DNA of 32,941 nucleotides, taken from contig NZ_QLTT01000020.1 in NCBI RefSeq assembly GCF_003269295.1, positions 1 through 32,941 of the forward strand, read 5' to 3'. Within the stretch, counting starts at the first letter, position 1; each line of letters opens with the position of its first letter. Under the pieces are notes generated by a model. It did not search any database. It was not told the DNA's origin and saw only the letters and a program-made list of their open reading frames with translations. This document shows, in pieces, positions 19,701 to 27,561 of the stretch. This DNA is from Lentzea atacamensis (lineage in GTDB: Bacteria; Actinomycetota; Actinomycetes; Mycobacteriales; Pseudonocardiaceae). A program made the translations under genes and the position numbers.

Positions 19701-22700
19701 ATCCCAGCGCTGGAGCGCCGCGGTGCCCGCCCGGTTGACGTCCCAGGGAGTGCTGTCCGCGACGTGACCCGCGGACAGGGTGACGCGCAACCTCCAGTGA
19801 CCGTCGGCGCCGCGGTCGGCGGTCACCTCGGCGCTCCGCACGTCGCCAGTCCTCGCCTCGCCGTCCAGCCGGGTCAGCCGACCGTCCACCCGGAACGGCG
19901 GGTGCATCGCCTTCACCAGGGGAACGGCGACCTGGTCGCCGACCTCCAGCGGCTGGTCACCGGTCCAGGTGGTGTGCACCGGTTCGCGGAGTCCGCAGTT
20001 GACCCACACCGACGTGCCGTCCACGCCGGAGACGACCCCGTACACGGGGGCCCTGCTGCCGGTGAGCCTGCGAACGACCTCGCCGTTGGGCACGGTGTGC
20101 GGATCGAGCAGCCCCTTCGGCTTCTTTGGCGCGCGGACAGCGTAGAACTGCGCCGAGTCGTGCACCCGGTCGACCGCGACCCCGACCAGTCTGCGGGCGT
20201 CGACGTTCTCCTTCTGCTGCCCGATGCTGAGCGGGACGTTGCGCACCACCAGTTCCCTGGCTCGGTGGGCGTCCAGCCAGAGGTCGGGAATGGCGTCGCT
20301 GACTCGCCTCCGGTCGGCGCCTTCGGCGTTGATGTCCCTGGTCGACACGACGAACGTCTGCAGCAGCCGGTCCAGCAATGCGTCGAGCTTCTGCTGGTTG
20401 ACGACGATCCACGGCGACTGCCCGAAGTTCCGCACCGCCTTGACCGAAGCGCGGTGGTAGATCCCGCGGAGAAGGCGCATGCGCAGCACCTGGGTGAGCT
20501 GTTCCGGCAGCACGCTCCCGGTCGACAGGTGGTCGAACAGCATCCACCTGTCGGTCGGCGTGCCCAGGCCGAACTCCAGCTCGATGTCGATCACTTCCTC
20601 AAGCACCCTGCGCTGCGTGTCCTCGCCTCTCAGTCGGCAGGCGAGGAGGTCGATCATGCGCATGCGCGCGACCCTGGAGAGCTCCCTCACCTCCTTGACC
20701 GAAGCGTGTGCCTGCCGCCATTCCTCCGCCCACGCCTCCACCTCCGGCCAGTTCTGGGCTTCGGGGTCCCCGAACACGGCCAGCAGCCGCTCGGTGGTGA
20801 GCGCCCGCAGCACGGCAGGCGCCTTGTGGCGCAAGGCGGAACCGGACATCCCGAGCCACTCGGGGGCACCGGCCCAGCTCGTCGCGACGGCATGCCACAC
20901 GCTCTGGACCTCTTCCGGCGTGGAACTCTCATGCCACGAGCGCAGCTCGGCGCGGGCCATCGCCTCGCTGCCGAGGTACGCCCGCAACACGGCAGCCGGC
21001 CTCGACGCAGGACCCACTCTCGTCCTGTTGAGCGCGAGACAGTGGTCCATCGCCCACTCGGCCAGCGTTTTGCCGCCGGCTTCTCCCACCGGTGCCCGCC
21101 ACCGACCCACCAGGGAGTCGGTGTCGCCGGGCACAGCTCCCGACATCGCGTCGATCACCCAGTTGACCAGCACCGCGGCCGCGGGAACGCCACGCAGCAA
21201 CGCCTCCTGCCTGGCCAGCTGTTCCGGCTTCTCCTCCGGCGCCGCGAAGTCGACGAACCACTTCGGTTCCACCGCCCGGTAGCTGCCCCGGCCGGCTAGG
21301 TCGCTGGCGCTCTTGGCGTGCACGGCGAGCGCGGCGAGCGGTGCGGCCATCGACGGCGGGTTGTCGCTCTCGTTCCTGTGCAGCAGGTTGGTCAGGTACT
21401 GCTTGTGCGGCAGGTCCAGCATCACGTCGGCACCGTGCAAGACGAGCGCGACGAGCCGGTCACGTGCCGTGGCAGGAAGCTCCGACGTTCGCAGCAACCG
21501 CAGCGCCACAATCACCGATGTGAACAGGCGCAGCAGCACCAGGCCGTCTTTGCCGCGCGGGAACCACGGCGTTCCCGGCGGTGCACCCGACGGCGTGCGG
21601 CGGTTCAGCCAGGGCGACAGGGTCAGCACGGCGAACCTGGTCAGCAGGCGCAACCTGCCGGAGTTGACCTGGATGTCGGGCGACGCGGCACGGCTGTACC
21701 CGCGCAGCCCGCCGAGGTCCTCCAGCTCCCGGCGCCACGCCCGGAGTGAGGCCACGGATGCGCTCACGCCCACCTTGCCGCTGACCGGGTGGTGTTCCGG
21801 GATCCAGCACTCGGCGATCAGCTCGGCCGCCCCCAGGTGGTCGATCTCCACCACCAGTTCCCACAACACCGCGTGCCACAGCACCGACGAGACGGCCTGC
21901 GCCGGGCCGCTCTCGATGCCGAGCCGTTCCACCGCCTCCGCGACGCGTTGCCGAGGCCAGGCACCGGCGCGCAGCCCGCGCAGGACCTCCAGCGCGACGA
22001 TCTCGTGCTTGATCGCGGCCGTGGCGTCCGCTGCCGGTGCGTCGGGTCCCGGCGAACCCGGCGACCCGAACACCAGGCGTGCCTTGGCCGACAACAGGTC
22101 TGGTTCGTACGGCAGCACGCCCACGTCGGGCGCGGAGAGCCTGCCGAGCAGCTCGCCCAGGCCCAGCAACAAGTCTCCGGTGAAGGCGATGATGCCGACC
22201 GCCAGTACGAACGCCCGCCGACCGAACCTGCCGTCGACCGCCCTGCGCACCAGGCCGCGAAGTTCGTCGCGGGAGCAGAAGGCGTCCACGGAGTTCGGTG
22301 CCTGCCGCAGCGCCGGCAACGCGGCGGACAACAGCAGGATCTCCGCCGTGAACTCCTCAGTGTCGAGGTACGGCCGGTCCGACGGAGCCTGTGCCGACCG
22401 GCCGAGGCAGGCCCCGGCCGCTGTCGCGAGGTGGGCCACCACGTCCTCGCCGGGAGAACGGGTGAAGAGCGCCTCGATGGCCTGGCCACCCGCCACCCGG
22501 ATCGTGCGGTCGACGGCTTCGAGGGCGTGCTCGACCTCGCGTCTGGCGGCCGCCGCCACCTCCGGCCGTTGTTCTCCGGACCTGGCGTCGCCCGCGCCGA
22601 GACCCGCTTCGATCACGGGCAGGAGCGCGTACCGCCTGATCGCCGGCTGGAGGGTGGCGAGCTCCTCGAACGAGGCGATCTGGAGCGGTAGCTCCGCGGC

Positions 22701-22793
22701 TGTTGAACGCAGGCAGTCGAGGATGTCCAGAAAGACGTGGGTGGTGTGGGGGTCGGCCCCGATCCTGGAACAGAAGTACCAGTCCTCAATCAC
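13761..22793 (-). CDS. Giant 3010-residue protein, helical ends and beta-rich modular core, unknown function
   Basis: One unbroken frame of 9033 bases starts at GTG 22793, overlapping the caspase stop by 8 bp. Residues 1 to about 880 are helical and solenoid-like. From about 900 to 2740 the sequence is rich in beta strands, with recurring short units in which a Gly-Val strand, a turn and a Val-rich strand repeat, for example YGVVSGVDGTSVWVNCG, LHGVVRGYTEEGLPVDV and VTARILPSGTVTLVGRAV. These recall small barrels such as S1/OB folds, but that is an impression. The last 270 residues are helical again. I see no signal peptide, transmembrane helix, P-loop or known catalytic motif. Coupling to a caspase and a hydrolase suggests a scaffold, sensor or protease substrate. 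I do not recognise the family. Confidence 0.85.
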   Translation of the reverse strand: MIEDWYFCSRIGADPHTTHVFLDILDCLRSTAAELPLQIASFEELATLQPAIRRYALLPVIEAGLGAGDARSGEQRPEVAAAARREVEHALEAVDRTIRVAGGQAIEALFTRSPGEDVVAHLATAAGACLGRSAQAPSDRPYLDTEEFTAEILLLSAALPALRQAPNSVDAFCSRDELRGLVRRAVDGRFGRRAFVLAVGIIAFTGDLLLGLGELLGRLSAPDVGVLPYEPDLLSAKARLVFGSPGSPGPDAPAADATAAIKHEIVALEVLRGLRAGAWPRQRVAEAVERLGIESGPAQAVSSVLWHAVLWELVVEIDHLGAAELIAECWIPEHHPVSGKVGVSASVASLRAWRRELEDLGGLRGYSRAASPDIQVNSGRLRLLTRFAVLTLSPWLNRRTPSGAPPGTPWFPRGKDGLVLLRLFTSVIVALRLLRTSELPATARDRLVALVLHGADVMLDLPHKQYLTNLLHRNESDNPPSMAAPLAALAVHAKSASDLAGRGSYRAVEPKWFVDFAAPEEKPEQLARQEALLRGVPAAAVLVNWVIDAMSGAVPGDTDSLVGRWRAPVGEAGGKTLAEWAMDHCLALNRTRVGPASRPAAVLRAYLGSEAMARAELRSWHESSTPEEVQSVWHAVATSWAGAPEWLGMSGSALRHKAPAVLRALTTERLLAVFGDPEAQNWPEVEAWAEEWRQAHASVKEVRELSRVARMRMIDLLACRLRGEDTQRRVLEEVIDIELEFGLGTPTDRWMLFDHLSTGSVLPEQLTQVLRMRLLRGIYHRASVKAVRNFGQSPWIVVNQQKLDALLDRLLQTFVVSTRDINAEGADRRRVSDAIPDLWLDAHRARELVVRNVPLSIGQQKENVDARRLVGVAVDRVHDSAQFYAVRAPKKPKGLLDPHTVPNGEVVRRLTGSRAPVYGVVSGVDGTSVWVNCGLREPVHTTWTGDQPLEVGDQVAVPLVKAMHPPFRVDGRLTRLDGEARTGDVRSAEVTADRGADGHWRLRVTLSAGHVADSTPWDVNRAGTAALQRWDPDVLRSFTEWDHGVVHTVARWDGTIWLPVDWGMPELLATDAIDATADQPVRLVLVDDLLHEAAVRCCTKPGRAFVIPFAAWSRDDEATLREAVAEHGPLGLVVHAAVDLFDGRPRLRLVPDPASGRLVCTRNARWRNHFTAGDQYWAERRPDGSWVAESDTADMPRVVVNGLLGAANRGTWFTVRTWEDHEQRSGQVVGDKAQTHELRPRRTVGEFRRIVDLEERDRLRLRATAVGALHGVVRGYTEEGLPVDVEAESLTCEPITQDWRQDGLVRGRVVVVTNIGLRRARRTTGEIVPLSGREFLRGVNSNDHTVAEDFLVRARTMKGLVISVPRERQDDGLDQYAVCFEAQDAIFAADVPHTAFEHPPVKVGSLVSAVLTNNGWVFTATTRFVRVRALWEFRDESTPDNRTLPLGIIPWRGRPTMLLQSRTEPVVHLVPAEAGAEVEHLSGWRAGQARFELHGGVVEPTRTFEGECQRVVVVAQVNGRPALLAGETRQLNPTRNARATGVTVRITRFDAGLVEIQRLFTLDEARGRREQQRPADADPLAGYRKYLAGPRPPLNASVEGSAVRLKESWQVPVGHQPVSRVPLREGERPWVDFKYDAPAWVVLVGEEGDQRASYRDVPPVPLERFVTEFERQGLVLGVRSELRTLLRYVDRRTSSSGAVVHRFEWGYGKVVQVADGDLTIDGARLTARSSVLFHGDVVSEVEVKVSRSGRYRMDISAQHLEWGWHSWIYNEARQGTVHLAEVEPEAGGEQLRIVRLHTRDPQRWRQGQRHQESTTVRMHRARISDRTKKLIVDAWREANGARQDQKNAMFALISLDSDSFVACGGSEVLFDFLRPDQLPEGSRVFMTAAGIHAMTNDVALSLELGHVLGESRGRQLTASVKKRDFSARSELLSDIYRAELQSRSPHRHLRGSVYLVKLDSIRGTTAQGKIRDALARRPKALISMLRNADAPCLATVSRQRSREDGLRIEFEVEPNVVFRLRPDEIAGAVDLPSGSVVRLSFENGHVAVRTALVGDSAYLPAAGRPVVLLPMNSAVSKNDTFAQAVARGAYSVAGLPSVVLPVAAAQNGATSSERRLITSAHPKIAWIRPADGGGPKAALAENEVLAGTVSFDSTGAAVVHELGNDARRSIRLSQLSYLDGGADAVRRRVNKLGWTYHDTTTTHRDPAQPDQVVQPVTQLPLPARLTEEPAFFSRGWTLRHRQDELVSFGYPAAGFIQHLTRRGTDMMVPVAGVSRQFDGVWVEQAPGRLVHLVEGMLTTRVGNSRVPLEGFAWEHLAPGDRLILSAKVASATEIASVELRGWRPGLRAALGKRALLPVADVNAETGTVRLGQGCWHLDHALDPGAAPPAGTVWLDDTNCLALAGDRPQIERHDVVLLVENDGELEVVGAPGTEVRLAERSWARWMREALSDRPGRERLLALCGGALPATVEGRTRDAITVSRRLQRDFVPLERGQVVPVQPIGMLDGQNVLLRRGARLARCRVTDLVPGLPPAVFESSVARLRDIQELLWCHADAEGRLRFGYPNEAAGPGQNETLLRPVALIDENGQRGVLCWDRNHCRPRWLPRYAIGWTELANEEIEQHVVGVKGDVTARILPSGTVTLVGRAVNEQRVRNIHAGAAVQVEVVTSDCTPLTDKNVRFLARLYMSDMLLRLDLPADGEPPEIGDVLRCEVDQVRKENDVLSVVVTAPGNRTVPVDLPSWMFEPRPITPPPWYTGDDGTHQELLEAVRENDQERLRTAMLAWLEVHGRNALHQTDEATLDAVPLLAAVLAADALGKNEFDGAESCRDLAVRLCRHLGLRATRSRHVEPILTRWLARQPAVPFDNLWLRLDWMTLAAEISVAQRNEIQAIDQGIRARTAVRSGEHLNAVSGSLTAAVGLPVNYDEIAELSRELGVLSGLARALAPHPTAGKPAQRRLLPVQRTRLRDMLDLLVAKPPMFVCDTMMRSQHRSGDDVNVLNQTIAALRRDPS

Positions 22794-24876
22794 GGTGCGT
22801 TCCTTCCTCTCTCATCGCCACGTACCGCAACACCCGGCGGAACTTCTCGACGTCCTCGGCCCGCACGGGCTCCAGCTCGGCCTCCTGGCCGAGCACCCCG
22901 GCCAGATGGCTCGGCAGGTGCCGCAGCAACTCCAGGGTGGCGAGATCGACGGGCGCCGAAGCGATCGCCGCCCAAAGCCCCTCCGTCCGCCACGTTCGCA
23001 ACGGCACCTCGACCGGTGCGAGCTCGACGGCAGTGTTCGCCCGCCGCGCGGACACCACCACGTCCCAGCCGAGACCCGGCAGCTCCGCCGTCGTGACCGA
23101 GGCGTTCTCGGTCTTCTTCACCAGCTCCTTGACGGCCTCCGAAGCGTTACCCGCCGACCAACGCCTGGCGGTCTCGACCTTCTTCGCCCGCAGGTGCGCG
23201 AGGCACATTGCGTCGCCGAACCAGGTCTCGCGCGGCCCCGGCACCGTGTCGCACGGGACGTCGCCGCCCGTGGCTTCGAGCCACACGTCAAGGTCGTCGT
23301 CGTACCTAGCGGCGACCTTCGCGGCCGCTGCCCACGCGGGCCCCGAGCCGAGCACGGCGCACGCCCGCAGCAACGGCCGATACCACTGCGGAGCGAGATC
23401 CCTTACCGCGCAGAGCAAGCCCACGGCGGCAGGTGCTTCCACTCCGGACAGTTCCACGGGCCCGCCTGAAAGCCAGGGGATGCGCTGGAGTCCTCGCGAG
23501 TTCGCCTGTCGCCCCACGTGTTCCACGACCTCGTCCAGCGGGGGAAGCACACCCGGTCCATCGGCGACTCCCACACGGTTGCGCGCGTAGCAGGACCAGG
23601 TGTCGCCGGACCGTCCGAGCGCGTCCGCCGTCTGCCGGCCGGCCAGCAACGCGTCAACGGGCGTGCCCGCGACCACCTGCACGACGACGTCCACCTGCGG
23701 CGCGGTCTGCTGGAGGCGGCTGACCCACGCCTGGACAGCGTTGTCGGCGACGCCGTCGACCTGTACCTCGCCCGAGCACACCTGGGAGAGGACGACCGCA
23801 GGCCGCTCGCCGTCCTCCGTCTTGAGCAGAACCGACAGGTCAGCCGGAATCTGCTCATGCGCCACAAGATGCCGCCACCAACGCCGTGGAGTCAGACCAA
23901 GGCCGCCGTCGCTCTGAACCAGGTCTTCGACCTCCGACAGCTCCCCGACCAGGTCCGCGTCGCCGAAGTCCGCGAGCACCGCCCGGATCCGCCCGCGGTC
24001 TAGCCCCCACGCGACGTCGAGGTGGATTCGAGCTGGAGGTTCACCGTCCGTAGTGGTGTATGCGACAAGTCCGTACTTCTTGCGTTCGGGAGGCTCGGAA
24101 TGCCTGCCCAGATGTGTCTCGCGCGGTCCCCGCGGCGTCCAAGCTTTGAGCACTGTCGGCGTCGGGAAACTCTCCGGACGACGTTCAGCCAACTCGATGA
24201 CCTCATCGACGAGTCTGGCCGAATCCGGCATGCACACGAAGGACGGGTCCTGCTTCTCAAGCCACTCGATCAGCAGTTCGGAGAATTCGCCTCCGCCTTT
24301 AGCATTGTTGTACTTGGCCGCTTCACCCTCGGTGCACGCCCAGAGAGTCGTCTGTTCCACTCCCAGTTTCCGCTCTTTGCCGACAGGAATGACAGAAACC
24401 AGGTCTTCCAATCCCTGGGTAACCCACAAACGACAGGTGTCCACCAAGAAAAACTGCTTCCGAAACCCGTACACCGAATCACTGGATAAGGCCGCCTTCA
24501 GTTCCTCTAAGGAGATGTTCTTCAGCTTGCCCGGAAAGGCAGAAGAGAGAGCGAGCCTTGTTCCAGCCAACTCATAGCCGTGACCGCACCAATAAACCCA
24601 CAGCACGTCTCTCTCCCCCTGTGGAAACGCGCTGATGGCTTCCTCGAGGTCGGCATCCGTCTTCGGCACAGCCGTAACAGCCAGATCCGTGTCCAACAGG
24701 TCCTGCATCGGCGAGAGCAGGAGCTTGATGTTCTGCGGTGGAACTTCACAGCTGCGCAGCCACTTCGCGAACTTGATCGCGTCGTGGTCCAGTCCCGGGC
24801 GATCCGCTCCATCCCACCTCGGATACTCTGCGACACCTACTACCAGGGCGTAAACGTTCTGCGGTCCGGTGGTCAC
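22786..24876 (-). CDS. Caspase-like (C14) cysteine protease with unknown C-terminal region
   Basis: The protein has 696 residues. The N-terminal 240 residues form a caspase/metacaspase-type domain: VYALVVGVAEY at the first strand, catalytic His99 in VYWCGHG and catalytic Cys148 in FFLVDTCRLW. Residues 290-696 are a separate region of unknown family containing WWRHLVAHEQIPADLSVLL and several strands ending VVVQVVAGTPVDALL, perhaps a sensor or adaptor. The GTG start at 24876 overlaps the hydrolase stop (GTGA) and the stop overlaps the giant gene's start, so all three are probably made from one message. The catalytic domain has much lower GC than the C-terminal part and carries two TTA codons (Leu in ISLEEL and in AALSS), so it may need the bldA tRNA. 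Such proteases in conflict loci usually cleave a partner or trigger cell death. Confidence 0.88.
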   Translation of the reverse strand: MTTGPQNVYALVVGVAEYPRWDGADRPGLDHDAIKFAKWLRSCEVPPQNIKLLLSPMQDLLDTDLAVTAVPKTDADLEEAISAFPQGERDVLWVYWCGHGYELAGTRLALSSAFPGKLKNISLEELKAALSSDSVYGFRKQFFLVDTCRLWVTQGLEDLVSVIPVGKERKLGVEQTTLWACTEGEAAKYNNAKGGGEFSELLIEWLEKQDPSFVCMPDSARLVDEVIELAERRPESFPTPTVLKAWTPRGPRETHLGRHSEPPERKKYGLVAYTTTDGEPPARIHLDVAWGLDRGRIRAVLADFGDADLVGELSEVEDLVQSDGGLGLTPRRWWRHLVAHEQIPADLSVLLKTEDGERPAVVLSQVCSGEVQVDGVADNAVQAWVSRLQQTAPQVDVVVQVVAGTPVDALLAGRQTADALGRSGDTWSCYARNRVGVADGPGVLPPLDEVVEHVGRQANSRGLQRIPWLSGGPVELSGVEAPAAVGLLCAVRDLAPQWYRPLLRACAVLGSGPAWAAAAKVAARYDDDLDVWLEATGGDVPCDTVPGPRETWFGDAMCLAHLRAKKVETARRWSAGNASEAVKELVKKTENASVTTAELPGLGWDVVVSARRANTAVELAPVEVPLRTWRTEGLWAAIASAPVDLATLELLRHLPSHLAGVLGQEAELEPVRAEDVEKFRRVLRYVAMREEGTHRD

Positions 24877-26093
24877 GGCTCTGTCCCGCCGTCGATCACC
24901 CCGGCCAGCGAGTCGTAGAACTTGTTGTTGTCGAAGTAGGCGCTATGGGCGGTGGGCATGCCCTCCTCGTTGTCGACCTCGACGTCCACGGCCCAGCCCG
25001 GGAAGATCGGCGCCGCCAGGTAGGACAGCACATCCTTGCGGTCGTAGTAGTTGAACCACGGCGGCAGGCCGGCAGGCAGGTCGGCCCCCACCGCTAGACC
25101 TGGCAGGGCGTCCAGCTCGAACAGCAGCGGTCCTTGCGAACCGACGGTCACCAGCGTTCGCACCGCGGGCAGCGAGCCAATGAGCATGAGGTCGAGGCTC
25201 GCGACGCCGCCCAGGCTGTGGCCGACCAGCACCACGTCGTCGTCCGCCGCCTCGACCACGCCGGCGATCGCCGCGCGCAGGTCGTCACCGCGGGTCAGGT
25301 AGCGGACGATGTCGCCCATCGCCGGCTGCGAGCCGTCGGTAAACGGGACGCGCCACCGTTCCAGCGCCCAGCCGCCCAGCCGCTTTGCCACTCTGGCGCC
25401 GAAGTCAGCGACGTCGTCCCAGACGCCCAGCTGGCCGCCGCCTAGACCGTGCTGCACCAGTTCGACGAACCTTTTTCTGGTGTCGCCGTGCAACGGCAGG
25501 ACGGCGTGCTCGCGCAGGAGCACCTCCCGGCAGGTCGCCGCGACGATCGCTCTCGCGAGCGTGGTGCGCACCTTTTCCTGACCGGCCGGCTCGAGGGCCT
25601 GGCGAATCGCCTGGCTCACGACCGGTGACTCGCGAATCTGGCGCATGGCCGCGACGAAGGGCAGTTCCAGATCACGTGCGGCGAGTTCGGCGGCGAGATC
25701 GCCGGTTCCGGGCAGCTCCGCCAACTGGTCACGCAGAACCTCAGCGAATCCGCGAACGCCGGGCAGCGGCGGGGCCGTCGTTCGCCGCGTCGCGGTGACC
25801 GCTGCCAGAAAACGGAGGTCGTGCAACGGGTCGGCGTCCAAAACCGCCCACTTCGCCGCCTTCAGGTCTTCCGTGAAGTCCAGCCCCGCGGGAGCAAAGG
25901 ACGCCTTGCCGTCGTAATCGGGAATGCTGGCACCGCCGAACGCGAGGCTCGTTCCGAGGAACTCTCCCCAGCCGCACGGCATGACCACGAGCTGCGCCAT
26001 CCGCTTGCGCATCCGCTCCTGGAAGATCTCGAACATGCGCGAATAGCGGTCTTCACGAACGCCAGTTCCATGAACGAAAACAACCGTGGTCAT
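24873..26093 (-). CDS. Alpha/beta hydrolase (lipase/PGAP1-like)
   Basis: The protein has 406 residues. It begins with the strand and oxyanion turn VVFVHGTG. The nucleophile elbow GHSLGG places the catalytic Ser at 293, and the likely catalytic His is H383 in PTAHSAYF, with D351 or D354 as the probable acid. I chose ATG 26093, which opens directly on the first strand of the fold. An upstream in-frame start at 26210 would add 39 residues with no fold character, and neither has a strong ribosome site. No signal peptide or membrane helix is visible, so it is probably cytoplasmic. It is the first gene of the three-gene operon and overlaps the caspase start by 4 bp. It could be a phospholipase-type effector, or it could process a small molecule or ester; the substrate is unknown. 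Confidence 0.85.
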   Translation of the reverse strand: MTTVVFVHGTGVREDRYSRMFEIFQERMRKRMAQLVVMPCGWGEFLGTSLAFGGASIPDYDGKASFAPAGLDFTEDLKAAKWAVLDADPLHDLRFLAAVTATRRTTAPPLPGVRGFAEVLRDQLAELPGTGDLAAELAARDLELPFVAAMRQIRESPVVSQAIRQALEPAGQEKVRTTLARAIVAATCREVLLREHAVLPLHGDTRKRFVELVQHGLGGGQLGVWDDVADFGARVAKRLGGWALERWRVPFTDGSQPAMGDIVRYLTRGDDLRAAIAGVVEAADDDVVLVGHSLGGVASLDLMLIGSLPAVRTLVTVGSQGPLLFELDALPGLAVGADLPAGLPPWFNYYDRKDVLSYLAAPIFPGWAVDVEVDNEEGMPTAHSAYFDNNKFYDSLAGVIDGGTEP

Positions 26094-26650
26094 GCATGCG
26101 TCCGATCTACTCCGAAACTGCGCCAATTCTCTGGGGTTAATCAGCACGGCACCACTCTGCGTTACCGGCATACGAAGCAACGCCGAAGGTTCACCCAATC
26201 GGCGTAACAAGTCGATCTGGTGTGAAAATTAGGCGCTCTCCCGCCGGACGATTCGCTCCGATGCCCGCGGCATTGCCTCTCTGACAGCCGCGAGCCGGAC
26301 CATGGTCGGGATTCCTGTTCCCGAGTCTGTAACCCACTCGTCGGTCCGCGCGATGAGAGGACCGCGAGCGGAGGACGGCTGATGACGAAGGAGGGACTCG
26401 GTCTGGCTGCAGGCACAGCGACGTTGCTGCTGGCAGCCGGTTTCCCTGTACGTGATGCTTAAGCCTGGTGCTGACATCGTGGGCGCGCCTTCGTCGAACG
26501 GTCAGCAGACATCCAACTCAGCACTGGCTTCTCCTCGTTCCGAGGCCGAAGAGGTCGCCGAAGCGTTACGTCGGCTTGTCGACACGCCGGACTCAGTGAT
26601 CGCCGCGTCCAGCCGCGGCGAGGTCCAGGACAAGGCTCGCGTCGCGGTGC
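26094..26650. other. Upstream region of the hydrolase operon, no convincing gene
   Basis: This stretch should contain the promoter of the minus-strand three-gene operon, but I find no clear -35/-10 pair. Around 26193-26216 CGCCGA and TCGGCG form a 6-bp inverted repeat with a 12-nt spacer that could be an operator. Short open frames on both strands (for example a plus-strand one from 26452) show no recognisable protein. The region then runs into transposase remnant sequence. Confidence 0.35.
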
Positions 26651-27147
26651 CCTGTACCCCGCCGTACCGGGCCGACCTGGCGGGAATTCCCCACCGCCCA
26701 AGCCCAGGGCATCATCGCGGCGGACTTCCTCCACATCGACACCGCACTCGGCGAACGCCTCTACGCATTTGCGTTCCTCGAACACCGCACCCGGCACCTT
26801 CACATCACTGGCGCCACCGCCCACCCAACCCAGGAATGGGCGACGCAACAGGCCAGAAACCTCGCCTCCGACCTCGGACACCGGATGGAGTCCCTGCGCT
26901 TCCTGCTCCGCGATCGCGACGGCAAGTACGACAAAGGCGTTCGACGCCGTCTTCCAGGCCGACGATCTCCGCGTGGTCACGAGCGCGCCGCAGGCACCGC
27001 GGATGAACGCCCACTGCGAACGGGTCATCGGCACCATCGACGCGAACTCCTCGACCACATCCTGATCCTGGGAGAAGCCCACGCACGACAAGTCCTCAAG
27101 ACCTACGAAACCTGTGGAGTGCCAAAACACGGCCGAGCGACCTGACC
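26651..27147 (+). pseudogene. Transposase remnant (integrase core), truncated and frameshifted
   Basis: One frame reads TWREFPTAQAQGIIAADFLH, then TGATAHPTQEWATQQARNLA and FLLRDRDGKYDK, the core of an actinobacterial IS transposase. An extra base at about 26936 moves the frame to AFDAVFQADDLRVVTSAPQA and CERVIGTI, and a missing base near 27038 moves it back to RRELLDHILILGEAHARQVL. The N-terminal DNA-binding part and the normal C-terminus are missing. The catalytic D, D and E segments are all visible but in different frames, so it is inactive. It is a different, only distantly similar element to the one at 12.1-13.3 kb. Confidence 0.8.
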
Positions 27148-27190
27148 TGCGCATCAGGCTGCGGCGGGTTCGTCCCGTTGACCAAGCAGT
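27119..27190. repeat. Imperfect repeat, relic insertion-sequence end (copy 2)
   Basis: Partner of 4484-4556, with roughly 70% identity by hand. It lies immediately after the transposase remnant, where the right end of that element would be expected. Confidence 0.45.
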
Positions 27191-27413
27191 CGAGGACTCT
27201 CCGACGACGTAGGGACTTGTGACCTGGCTCTACGGTCCGCGTGCCCGAATCCCGGTCGCCACCTCGATGTGATCGATGACGGCTGAAGTCAGGAATCCAA
27301 AGGAATCAGCCTTTCATCAAACTCATGCGGACGTGCATGCCGGACGCACGCCCCCATCGCTCGCCAGGCTCATGGGGCGTCAAACTTATTGTATGTCGCG
27401 GGACCGCCAAGAG
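27191..27413. other. Non-coding stretch before a promoter
   Basis: I see no gene or clear structure here. Base composition is mixed and lower in GC than most of the window toward its right end, approaching the promoter at 27414. Confidence 0.3.
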
Positions 27414-27442
27414 TTGAATAACGGCGACTGGCCCTCTATACT
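27414..27442 (+). promoter_or_regulatory. Sigma-70-type promoter
   Basis: TTGAAT (27414-27419) and TATACT (27437-27442) are separated by exactly 17 bases, a close match to the housekeeping consensus and rare in such GC-rich DNA. A transcript would start near 27449. It points to the plus strand, away from any large gene, into the short ORF and hairpins that follow. Confidence 0.6.
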
Positions 27443-27465
27443 AGGTTCGAGCTATCCAATAGCGC

Positions 27466-27561
27466 GTGAACACACAAACCGCGCAAGCTTGCTACCTGCG
27501 CGAGCTCAAGTCCCCCTCGGACACGGAATTACCCCACGGAAGCAATTATGTCGTGGGGTAA
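27466..27561 (+). CDS. Possible 31-residue leader peptide or truncated gene start
   Basis: A GTG at 27466, about 17 bases after the predicted transcription start, opens a 31-codon frame (MNTQTAQACYLRELKSPSDT, then ELPHGSNYVVG) ending in TAA inside the hairpin region. There is no Shine-Dalgarno sequence. It could be a leader peptide whose translation decides between the two hairpins, or the 5' remnant of a gene cut off by the neighbouring recombinase element. It may also be chance. Confidence 0.3.
   Translation: MNTQTAQACYLRELKSPSDTELPHGSNYVVG

Noticed and set aside
26229..26477. Minus-strand 82-codon open frame upstream of the hydrolase operon
   Set aside because: No ribosome site, no family sequence and mixed composition; it is probably chance.
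27440..27460. GGTTCGAG sequence resembling a tRNA T-loop
   Set aside because: The flanking bases do not form a T-stem and no acceptor or anticodon arms are present.
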